From contig NC_060064.1 in the NCBI RefSeq assembly GCF_020283565.1, positions 11,490,337-11,554,336 of the forward strand: a stretch of 64,000 nt of DNA. Reading direction: 5' to 3'. How positions within the stretch are numbered: position 1 is the stretch's first letter; every line of letters starts with the position of its first letter. The notes beneath the pieces were generated by a model. The model made no database searches. It saw only the letters and a list, made by a program, of their open reading frames with translations, and was not told where the DNA came from. The stretch is from Trifolium pratense. Taxonomy: Eukaryota; Streptophyta; Magnoliopsida; Fabales; Fabaceae. A program made the translations under genes and the position numbers. Of this stretch, positions 45,976 to 56,014 are shown piece after piece.

Positions 45976-47579
45976 TCGATCATTTTCACTAATTATGTTG
46001 GGAGGCAAGTACAAACCATGTGTTAGTTTCTCTCAATTATTATTAGTAATTTATTTTTGACATATTAATAAGACTCTGATATTTTCATGTTCAACAGTGA
46101 TCTGTGACTTATGGAAAGATGCCATTTTTTGCTTCAAGTTGTCGACAATATGGTTTCAGTTGCAAATCTCTCGCTGAACCAGAGAGTGATGAAAAACGAA
46201 CAAATTGAACACTTACAGAAGTTCTCAAAGTGCTCAAACAAGTCCATTGGATATTCTTCGGCGTATGTAACTCATTAACTCAATGAAGATCAATGCTAAA
46301 ATTATTTTTTGTTAGTTTTGTATTTTTTTCCTTTACTATTTTACACTTGTTGTACATTAGTAATTTTCTTATTTGTCATGTACATAACAAATCTGCAATA
46401 ACAATTCTGCTTATATGTAATGATCAAAACAATGAGATCATGACTGTAGTTTGATGAAGTAGGCATTGCGGTTTTATGAAACTTGTGGTTTTAGATTTGT
46501 TCCTTATTTTGTTACAATTCTGGATGCAGGGTGCTGAAAAGAAAAGAGGCAGAAGAATAGGAGGAAAATCTCAGTAGCTGATGATAAATGAAAGAACTCC
46601 AATTTCAAAGAGGGCAAAGAACAAAAAAATGAGTCAAAGGAACAATGTTTGTCAGCTGTTGTTGAGTATGGCTCATAATCATTGTTAAGTGCGCAGGGCC
46701 AATCGAGCGGAGCGAAGAGACAGCTGTCCTTGGACCAAGCCCAAACATTTGTTGTGGGGTGGTGACTAGGGGTTTGGCTTAGGGGTGATGTTGTAATATG
46801 AACCATAGTATTTAAATACATTTTGTGCGTTGTAAGATTAGGGTTTTCTGTTAAAACCAAATAGTGATTTGGAGATTTCGTCGCACATTCTAAATCCTGC
46901 TGAGTATTAGAAGGTTGTGACTTTGTGAAGGCTTCTTTGAAACAAGGTTCTGTTAAAAGCTTTTCTGTAATGCAGTTGGATGGCGTAATAACTAAAACCA
47001 TCAAGAATTAAGGGAAACTAGGGAGTTGATCTTGCACATTCATTTTATAAATACAAGTGATATATCCATGATTCTTTATTGTGTCGGATCAGATCTTTCT
47101 TTTTTTCATGTCAGTTTTTATATTTAAAAACACAACAATGTTGAATCAGACTTTTTTTGCTCATATCACAACCTTTAAAATCAGATCACTTCAGTTTGTA
47201 TGCAGTGCTGCTGTGAGGCCTGGCAGATGACTCCAGATAATTACTTCCTTTGTTTAGTCCCTCTCATATTGGTTAGTTGTTTGTTAACCATATTATAATA
47301 AGCACATCAATTAACAGAATGTTAACCACATTATAATCTTTAACAACACAAATTTATTATATAACCTTTAACATATTGGTTCTGCAATAGTCCCTCTCAT
47401 ATTGGTTACTTCAAAACAAAAACAAAACATCATCTTTGTATGTTAACCACATTTCATATGATTATTTAATTTAGTGTATATTGACCATTAGGTTCTAGAA
47501 ACCCCTTGCCTTTCTCCAGCACTAATTGGAACCTAACCAAGTACCCTGATTTGACTATTCTAAGTCGAATTGTTTCCTG
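45976..47579. other. 3' region of the CNL gene and spacer
   Basis: 46010-46560 probably holds the CNL 3' UTR with possible spliced segments. The minus-strand 166-codon frame at 46504-47004 has no recognisable domain and was not annotated. 'agtccctctcatattggtta' recurs at 47259 and 47390 as a short direct repeat. Confidence 0.4.
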
Positions 47580-47830
47580 GTTTTAGATAAATTAGACCCG
47601 TAAAAGTAAATAATCATCAGCAAAAAGTAGATGGGACACTGTCAATATCCCTCTACATATTTTAGCACCGTGTAGTTCTCCGCTAGCCGCCGCTTTATTA
47701 ATAAGTGATGTTAGTCATTCAACCACCATGATGAAAAGGTAAGGAGATAAGGGATCTCCCTGCTTGAGTCCTCTACTTGGATGAATAGGGCCTACTTTAA
47801 TGCAGCCCTCCTATATAAATTTGGACAAGT
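47580..47830 (-). pseudogene. LINE reverse transcriptase fragment
   Basis: The minus-strand translation reads PSRGLKQGDPLSPYLFIMVVE and, after stops, HLLFADDYLLL, the RT palm motifs of plant LINEs (the FADD catalytic box is present). Stops and frame breaks show it is dead. Confidence 0.8.
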
Positions 47831-49433
47831 TACAGACAACAATTTATCCTCTTGGAAGGACCTCCACCATTTAGGTACTTGAATATATTCCTGATAAAAG
47901 CAATTATAGTTGTGTTATAATTTAACTTGATAATGAACATTAGTTGCAATATAATCATTAAGGATCTACTTTTTGTTATATTGGTTGTATATATTGATGA
48001 TAAGATTTTTTTATTAATAGTTCTAATTCTAACCCAGTTTTGTAATGAATGTTGTACTATATGCAGAGACTGGTGCATTGAAGTTATTGGAGCCACTGAG
48101 TTTTGATTAAATTTAGAGAAGACTTGTATGACAAGACTCAAATTATCTCCAAAAACAAATTATTTATGTTCAAAACACTCCATGTACATATTATACTGAC
48201 ATTAATTTTGGAATTCTGATTTAATCGGCGCCATATAAAGTTTTTGAAGGCTTCCTCATTGCCAAGCTTACTCAACTGTGATAGCAGATTGCATAATAGT
48301 GAAGAACTTTTTTGGTACCACATATTACATGATATATTCATTTAAGTTCAAATCTTATATATGTTGCTTAGTTTCCTTTTTTTATTTAAACTACCATACT
48401 ACTGTCAATGATTAAACTTGTCACGAGCTTGACAATATTGGGTACAAAGTACAATGCAGAGGTTAGTAAGTTTGTAAAAAGTGTATTATTGAGTAAACCA
48501 TGCCTATGGAGAGTTGTCTTTCAACTAGATTTTGCCTTCATTCTCGTGAGTGGTGATGTTCAATGTCAATTACAATGTCCACATTGTGTTACTTACTAGT
48601 TTTGAAAATGATTGGCATTGTTTTACAAGGTGAGGAGGATATATAAATGATCTGATTTCTCAATACAAAGGGATTGCCAGCATACTAGCAATGGACATAC
48701 AATCCAAGTTCCACGCGACGCGAGTTTGTCACAAATCTGCATATAACTGGAGAGCTTAAATGCAAGATTGATGCAGGATGAAGAATGTCAATTTGGTGGT
48801 GTCTAAGGGATGAACATTGGTCACTTCATTATGGATAAGCGCGCGACTCCAATCAACATTTAACATATTAAAAGAAGACTACATTTACTAAAAATCACTC
48901 TAATAAATATCAGTCTTCGTTATTATCGTAAATGTATAGCGAAAGATATTGACTTGAGAGTGACAAAAATAATTTAGTTTTGTTTGAAATATAGAAACTC
49001 ATTGACAGGATTTAAATTCCAGAAACAAAAATCAAAGGATTTTAAAAAGTTAATAGTAGTATTAAATTTGTTAATACTGTCATTTATTATTTTAACAATT
49101 TTGTCTTTTGATATCAGAGCTTTAGTTTAAGTGATTCAAATCAGTGAACTGTACTTATCGCGTGAGTGAAGAAGGGCAATGCCACTTGTAAAGTTCTTTC
49201 GTCGAGTGCACGGTCATGACAGGACTCGAGGAAGAAGCCTCAACTAACTCTGTGCCAGCAGGGGCAGTGTTCTTTGGAACGACCGGGTGTAAAGGGCATG
49301 TAGGTGGTGAATCGGGTTGAAAGTTAAAGTCGCCAAAAAGTAGAGGATTCAAATCTTTTCTACATTTTAATACTAAGTGGAAATGAAAGTGCACTATTTA
49401 TAGAGGGAAATTACCTTATGTTGAATGATATGC
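47831..49433. other. Spacer with LINE zf-RVT relic
   Basis: No gene is supported apart from the LINE piece at 48440-48640. The minus-strand frame at 49155-49394 is unrecognised and has no start or splice support. Confidence 0.4.
48440..48640 (+). pseudogene. LINE zf-RVT fragment (relative of 14600-14790)
   Basis: Contains LWRVVFQLDFAFIL and CPHCVTY followed by stops. Near-identical wording to 14650-14740, including 'tagttttgaaaatgattggc'. Confidence 0.6.
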
Positions 49434-49441
49434 GCGCTAAT

Positions 49442-50187
49442 TAGGGTTGGGAATAGGTCAGGCGGCCTACAAGGGCCTTCGGCCTGGCCTGTATAAGTCT
49501 GGCCTAGTTATTAAAAATGTCAGGCTTAGGCTTTGAAAACGGCATGTTTACATAAATAGGTCAGGCTTAGGCTTCTAAAAAGGCCTACAAAGCCTTATAG
49601 GCCGGCCTGTTTATAATTATTATTATTTATATCTTATAAAAAATATTATTTATATAAATACAAAATATTAGAGAAAATATTTTTTTTTAACAAAATAGAG
49701 AAAATATATTTGTTTTTATATTTCACGCATATAAATTAAAAGTAGAAACCCTACCTCCATTCCATCTCTCATTCTCTCGAGCAAGTAGCAACTCATCCTA
49801 TATTTTGGTTGTTGGCTTGTTGCTGACTACACTTAGCAAACAATTTGTATTATGGCGACTTTGTCGTAATCGCATTTGTTATTTTAGTAGTTTTTAATTA
49901 TTGTGCTAATCATATTATTAGCTTTTTCTTAATGTTGTAGAAATTATAAAAATTTAAATGTGAACTTTTTAAGGTATGTTTAGCCTATTTAAAAAGACTA
50001 TATAGAGAAACTTTAATGTAACACAGGCTTTTAAATAGGCTACAAGGTCAGACCAGACTTTTAAAATGCTCAGGCCAGACCAAAAAAAATAACATTTGAT
50101 AGGCCGCAGGCCAGGCTCAGGCCTGAAGAAAAATCGTAGGCCAGGCTCAGGCCTATCAAGGTCTGGCCTGGCCTGTTCCCAACCCTA
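49442..50187. mobile_element. Non-autonomous hAT element with 8-bp TSD
   Basis: Ends TAGGGTTGGGAATAGGTC and, from the right, TAGGGTTGGGAACAGGCC; flanked by the perfect 8-bp duplication GCGCTAAT (49434-49441 and 50188-50195). It is 746 bp. Subterminal regions on both sides are packed with AGGCCTGG-type repeats (at least a dozen), probable transposase-binding sites; the middle is AT-rich. Confidence 0.93.
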
Positions 50188-50195
50188 GCGCTAAT

Positions 50196-51084
50196 ACTCT
50201 CGCGTTCTTTTTATAAGAAACACTTATTAAAGTTATTCTTTATTAAATACACATACCATTTATGCCCTTAATAGATAAAATCAAATAATGCTAGTGTATT
50301 AATTAGAGAGACTGCGTCAAAAAAAAAATAGAGACTTATTTCTCATGCTAGTCCAGGGTTAGTTTTGGAATAAAAATAAAGTTTTAAAATTATTAATGAG
50401 AAAAATTAGCTTCATTAGTCTGCGTGATTTCTTCAAATTGTTCTTTATAAAAAGGGAAGAAAGAATAATAATGATTAAAGCCTACCTTAAAATGTGAGTT
50501 CAAAAAATTACTCCCTTTGTCGCAGAATAAATGACATGTTTGACCACAGTTATATTTGTCAATGCACATCTTTAATCGTTAATATCTTTGGTTATGTATT
50601 ATCAAAAATTATAAAAGTTGTGTATTTGAAAATATGCATCGAGACAAATTAAACAATATCTCATATGATAATATTTGCAAGCATATATTAGTAGAAAAAT
50701 AAGGTAAAAGAGATCATATGAATAGTGCACCAAGTCAAAATTAGATTATTTATCTTGGGACGGAGTATCATTTATAAATTATAAGTTTTGTTTTGCAAGA
50801 AATCTAATTAAGTCATACCTTAATATTGTAGCTATTATGTACCCGGATGCTTCTATTATTCATTGTTTATTGTGATATTTTCAATTACGATGCTTCATTT
50901 TGTTGTCGAAAGATTTAAGTTGTACCGCCTAACTTAATAAAACTTAAAGAAATGGAAATAAGAGAAAAATTAAGTCGCCACTTAAAAAAAAAGTTATATT
51001 TTAGTTAATAAAACTTATCAAAAATTGGAAATAATGCTATCTACTAATTTAATTTTAATTTATAGGGTTATGGTAAAAAAACGT
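50196..51084. other. Intergenic DNA with a Stowaway-like MITE
   Basis: AT-rich. The only feature is the MITE at 50509-50767. Confidence 0.5.
50509..50767. mobile_element. Stowaway-like MITE
   Basis: The ends TACTCCCTTTGTCGCAG and, from the right, TACTCCGTCCCAAG include the TA target site. 259 bp, AT-rich. Confidence 0.75.
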
Positions 51085-52330
51085 TAAGCTGTAAACGTGG
51101 CATATTCCCTACCTCAAGATTAAAGTAGCTTCTCTTTTAACTCAACAAGCTGGGATGATCTCCTTAACTGCATCGCTTGTGGGACATTGCATTTGCATCA
51201 ACATTTTCCTAGTACTTGATTAATCTGCAAATAGCTAGCTAAGGTGCATGAGTTATAGTTGATTTTCACCCTCAACCATTGCAAGGGAAAACAAACAAAG
51301 AGTACAAGATAAACCCTCACATTGATTAAGCAAGTTCAGATACTATCCTTCTCTTCAACCCTTAGGGCCTGTTTGGTGCGCAGGATAGCATAGTGACAGG
51401 ATATGATATAAAATAGGATAATGATAGGATAGGATAACAGCATGATAACAGTTATACTCAGTTATCATATTTTGTGTTTGGTGTACACAGGATAACAAAC
51501 ATGATAACTATTATATTTTGTTTTTAATAGCTCATAATAATATGATAAAGATATATAACATATTTAAATGACAAAATTACTTTTGTAAAACAATTGTTAT
51601 TTTTTTAAAATTATTTTGTAATACTTAGAATTTTATAAATAAAAAATATAAATAAGTAATTAAATAACTTTATATAATTTCAAATAAAAATCATGAGAAA
51701 TTTAATTTTTTATATGAATCATGATCAAATAAATAACTCAATAATATATACATGTTAGATAAGTCAAATAAATATATGATATATTTCATACGTAAATAAT
51801 AAAACTACTATTGCAAAAGAATTATATTTAATTTTTTATTAAATTTAAATTAATATCTCTATTTGTCAATTTTTTAATAATCATTTTAAAATATTGTAAT
51901 TTTAGTAAAATTTTGATTTTTTAGAATATATAAATTATAAAATTACCCTGTGAGAAAATCACATATATATTTAAAAATTAATTATTTTATTATTTATATT
52001 TTATGTATTTTAAAATATATTTTATAAAATAAATTAGTAATTTTTTTTCTTATCCTATGCTAGTAACCCAGCTCAAATTCAGGATAAGAATTATAACTAG
52101 AGAGACACGATAGGATAAGCTTCAAGATTAATTTATCATATCCTGCTGTATCACCAAACACTGGATTGTGGCAGGATATGATACAGTTATCATATCATGT
52201 CTCTTATCCTGTGACTCAAAAAAAATAAAAAAAAGAGCGGAGAAATCTGTGAGACAACCATGTGACCAACCCAACTAGGCTGTGCTAGCTGAGAACGATC
52301 ATCTACAGTATCTTGTGATAATGCCCGTAG
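51085..52330 (+). repeat. Dispersed promoter-like repeat, copy B, split by an insertion
   Basis: The same ordered blocks as copy A ('acctcaagattaaagtagct', 'gagtacaagataaa', 'gagaaatctgtgagacaac', 'gtgtgaccaacccaac'), but an AT-rich block of about 850 bp (about 51366-52215) interrupts it where copy A runs on directly. The part downstream with the TATA-like box is missing in this copy. Confidence 0.6.
51366..52215. mobile_element. Probable PIF/Harbinger-like insertion in copy B
   Basis: Starts TTA GGGCCTGTTTGGTG (Tourist-like). Both ends carry repeats of 'caggata(a/t)' and 'tgataacagttat' in opposite orientation, and 'atcaccaaacac' near 52150 mirrors the left end. The right terminus is not sharp. 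Confidence 0.5.
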
Positions 52331-52924
52331 ATCTCACATACATTGATAATCTCACATACATCATGCTTTTAGATCTGACTGAGAAAGAGATCTAGGTTCT
52401 TATGAGGATTTTGGCATGGACTTGAAAATCAATTTGGAAGCTGTTATTCTTCGTCGGAGTGAAAGAATCAAAATCAGTTATGGTGAAGGTTCGGTGGAGA
52501 GAGGTTTGCTCAAGGTGTATAAACATTGGCTGATGGAGAATAGAGAAAGAAGACAAACGATTTTCTCTTTTTTTTTCTTTTTTAAATTTTTTTCAAGTTA
52601 AATGAGGTGTCATATTTTTATTGGATATGCCTAAATGTCCAGTGTTGGGTATGTGCTTAAGTAAAAGTTTCTCCATTATAAAAAATAATTTGTAATGAAC
52701 TCGAGCAGAGTTTTGAGCCGAAATAATCTTTAACAAGTCGAGTTAAACGGATGCTTTTCATGGCACGTCTTACACCCTCACTTAATCTTAAACCTTCTAA
52801 ATATTCTTTTGGACTAAAACTCAAATATTCTAGAAGGTCATGCTAATATTAGTATATTACATTTACATAAATGCCCTTATTGCAAGTTTATTGTTCATTA
52901 ATTTTTAAATTAAATAAAAATTAT
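52331..52924. other. Intergenic DNA, no gene seen
   Basis: AT-rich. A 61-codon frame at 52416-52601 was not supported by any family pattern. Confidence 0.45.
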
Positions 52925-53690
52925 GGTAAAAACACTTTATCCTTTCAACGTGGCATCTTCCTTACCTCAATAATACTCAAATCCAAGTACTACACTCCTA
53001 CATGCTACAGTAACTCCTTTTCACCACCCAAAGAAGCTGGCTGGCATGGTCTCCTTCACCGTTTGTTAGTTTTCTTCTCCCTCTTGTCTTGTTCCACAAT
53101 TTGAAATGCATGCATATGTGAGACACTCCATTTGTATCAAGAAATTCCTTACTTGTTTTACCTAAATTAAAGGTAATATTCAACACTTGTTTTACCTAAA
53201 TTAAAATTTTACCTATGTTTTGTTTTTGGATTTTTCTTCTTCTTATCGATCTATTTATTTACTGGAAAATAAATTACTTGTTTTTGTTGGATTTATTTGG
53301 AAAAAGTTGGCAAGGGAAAACAAAGTACAATGTTTTGTAACGATTTTATTAACTCATGTTCCAAAAAAAATTAAAAAAGAGTTGAGAAATCTGTCAGACA
53401 ACCGTGTGACCAACCCAATCAAACTATGCTGGCTGAGAACGATCATCTACAGTATCTTATGATGAATCCCGTAGGATGTCATCACAGAACCGTTAATCAC
53501 GCTCTGATCACACGGTCATAATTCATCGTCCAGATTTTTGTTCCTGTCTCCTTAGAAATCAAGGACACAGTAGTACAATCCTATAGAACAGATCCTGTTC
53601 AAGTAAGGTCGTGACTATCACTCTTTTCGTGTCTCTTATAAACACTTGTTTCTACCTTTGCGCTAACGATGTGGGACTATATTTAACGTT
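52925..53690 (+). repeat. Dispersed promoter-like repeat, copy C
   Basis: Shares 'cgtggcat.tt', 'acctcaa', 'gagaaatctgtcagacaac', 'gtgtgaccaacccaa', 'tgagaacgatcatctacag' (with copy B) and 'tgttcaagtaaggtcgtgac' followed by CTTATAAACA (with copy A). A short fourth fragment lies at 54290-54350 ('tgttcaagtaaggttgtg', 'tctccgtgtc', ATATAAACG). Confidence 0.6.
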
Positions 53691-54900
53691 TCTACTACTT
53701 TCCAGACTGTGCTTTATGTCTTTTATTGTCGCCTGTTGTTACAATCTAACCTCATCAATTTTGCATAAATTTTGATTAATTTTTATATAATCATTGTTGC
53801 CAAACTATATCTATTTCTGAAATTCTTTGAATCTTTTATAACTGACTTGAAAATTAGCAGTTAAATGATGCAATTAGTGTTGGAAATTTCAATATTCTTA
53901 ACATAATCAGTGAACCATATGATTTGTATATTATTATCCAATTTGTAACCATTATACACTAAATCATTTGATAGCAGATAATCCCTTTCTTTGCTGTAAA
54001 AATTTCAATCTGTTTTTCTTGCATTACACTTAACCACTGCTATCTAGCATTACACTTTACTTGAAGTGCACTTCTAGATAAGTTGGAATACTAGTACAAA
54101 TTCTTTTTTTTTGGTCAAGTAACCTAATGGCTAGAAAATCCACCTCAAAGGTGAATAAGTGGAGTGTCCCGGGAACCCGGGCTCCTGCACATATAGTGTG
54201 ATGTCCCTACCAACTGAGCTAAGCTCACGGGGACGGAATACTAGTACTAATTCTATACATGTGATTATGTGAATATGTGATTATAGAACAGAATCAACAG
54301 ATCTTGTTCAAGTAAGGTTGTGCCCATTGGTCTCTCCGTGTCTTAATATAAACGCTTAGTCAAGGCCTAAATCAAATGATGTGAAATTCATTTGATGCTA
54401 ACACTGCTTTTGTAAATGAAGTTCTGACTTTGGTTTAAACAGGATTTTGCGATGCCAATCATCATAGTTTCGCAAACCTTTTTAATGTGTATTTTTTTCT
54501 GAATCTTTTCAAACTTTTTTTGAGGTAAAATGGTGTCATGAGTGTTAGCATCACCTCCTCATATCAAAGAAACAGTAGAAGGTGTGCAAAGTATATAGAT
54601 TGAAAGGTGAGTGTGAAAATTAGTAGTTAAATGATGCAAAAATTAGTGTTAGCTTCATAGCTTCTATAAACTTGTTGGAAAACAAAAGTATAGAATACAA
54701 ATTTCACTATTCGTAACATAATAATCAGTTAACCATATGATTTGTATGTTATTCTCCAATTTGTAGATCTATGTATTACCATCTTGTTCTTATTACTTTA
54801 TCAAGTTTTATCTCATGCCAATGCTTATTTGTTAAAGATAGTATGAGAATTGAGAAGTATTTTGCATCATTTAGGCATTCTAAGGGATCTGCAAATATCA
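53691..54900. other. Intergenic DNA with SINE
   Basis: AT-rich. It contains the SINE at 54105-54234 and the short promoter-like repeat fragment at 54290-54350. The 67-codon frame at 54771-54974 runs into the SIRE LTR and is not a gene. Confidence 0.5.
54105..54234 (-). mobile_element. tRNA-derived SINE with 20-bp target duplication
   Basis: The minus strand begins GTCCCCGTGAGC and contains an A box TAGCTCAGTTGG (plus 54210-54221), a B-box-like GGTTCCCGGGACACTCC (plus 54161-54177) and a tail ending in an A run. Flanks carry a 20-bp near-perfect duplication starting GGAATACTAG (54085-54104 and 54235-54254, one mismatch). The Pol III head plus long TSD identify a SINE mobilised by LINE machinery. 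Confidence 0.9.
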
Positions 54901-54902
54901 TG

Positions 54903-55945
54903 TGTTGGGTTTTTGTATATTGGCTACATTTTGCAAAAACATATTTTAGCCAAGTGTTGAGACAAGTGTACTGACCCCAAGTGTTGTGACAAATGTTGTG
55001 ACACTTTGGAACAACACCTGACTCTGTTCTGCGCGCGCGCCAGCTGGATGTTATTATTTTCTACTCAATCTTTTGAAGATCTGTTTGAGGAATTGTTTCA
55101 AGGTTTCTTACAGAGGAAGGCGCACGTGTTTAATGTGTTTCATGAGGCAGCTAAACCCTAGTTTTATTTTCCAAAGGAATTATATTTTTGGAAAATATAT
55201 TTTTGCGGTTTCAAAAATATAACTATTGTTTTCAAAAATATATCACTGCTGCCGCAATTCTAGAAGCCCTAATTTTGTCTTGAAGCCCAAGTCGTTCTAC
55301 TACTATAAATACGAAGGCAAGCATATGGTTTCAAGTATCTAAAATCGAGTCTTACAAAGCGTGTGTTTTTAGGGATTTTAGAGTGTTAATTGTGAGCCTT
55401 TCTTGTATCTCATTGATGCAAGCTTAGGACCTGAGTGTTATTGAGTTGTAAGTGTGAACTTCTCCTAAGCTTTGAAGTACGGAGATTGTTCTATTGTGTT
55501 GTGTGGTTTACTTGCAAGCTTTTAAGCAAGAGTGAATCCTAGTTTCTTAGGAGTGTGTCTCCACCTGTTGTGATTGTGGAACTGAATAGCAGCGCTGTCT
55601 GTGTTGCTAAGGTGGGAATTGGGACGGGGTCTCATATCTAGGAGTTCCTAGGTAGAAGGGTCATTGGGTAGTGATTAAGTGAGAAGTTGTAAACGGGTGA
55701 GTTTAACTTCGAAGTAATACTGCTGATAGTGGACTTCATTCCTGGATTGGTATCCCCCAGAGTAGGCTTTAGGCTGAACTGGGTTAACAACTCTTGTGTG
55801 TTATTTACTTTACTGTTTGTATTGTTTTATGTTATTTGCTCTGTTTATAGACAAGTGTTGGCGCACCAGTAACAACATCTGTCTACAACAGACAAGTGTT
55901 GCTACACCTTGAGCAACACCTGTCCACTGTGTGCCAGGAATTTCA
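54903..55945 (+). mobile_element. 5' LTR of the SIRE-type element
   Basis: From TGTTGGGTTTTTG to AGGAATTTCA. TATAAAT at 55304-55310. The start and end carry repeats of CAAGTGTTG followed by CAC. Confidence 0.95.
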
Positions 55946-55947
55946 AT

Positions 55948-55959
55948 TGGTATCAGAGC
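55948..55959 (+). promoter_or_regulatory. Primer-binding site (initiator tRNA-Met)
   Basis: TGGTATCAGAGC, perfect plant tRNA-Met-type PBS, two bases after the 5' LTR. Confidence 0.95.
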
Positions 55960-56014
55960 AGGCACCCTGTTCTGAATTTTAGGGTGAGCTCCAGGGAAAT
56001 CGTTTCTGGCAAGG

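Noticed and set aside
46504..47004. Minus-strand 166-codon open frame downstream of the CNL gene
   Set aside because: No recognisable domain, no splice partners, lies in CNL 3'-flanking DNA; composition does not look coding.
49155..49394. Minus-strand 79-codon frame with Pro/Ser-rich translation
   Set aside because: No start context, splice signals or family resemblance; too short to support.
54161..54232. Possible tRNA gene (A and B boxes)
   Set aside because: No acceptor or anticodon stem can be formed and a 20-bp TSD surrounds it; it is a SINE head. The similar A/B boxes at 12681-12735 were rejected as a tRNA for the same reason.
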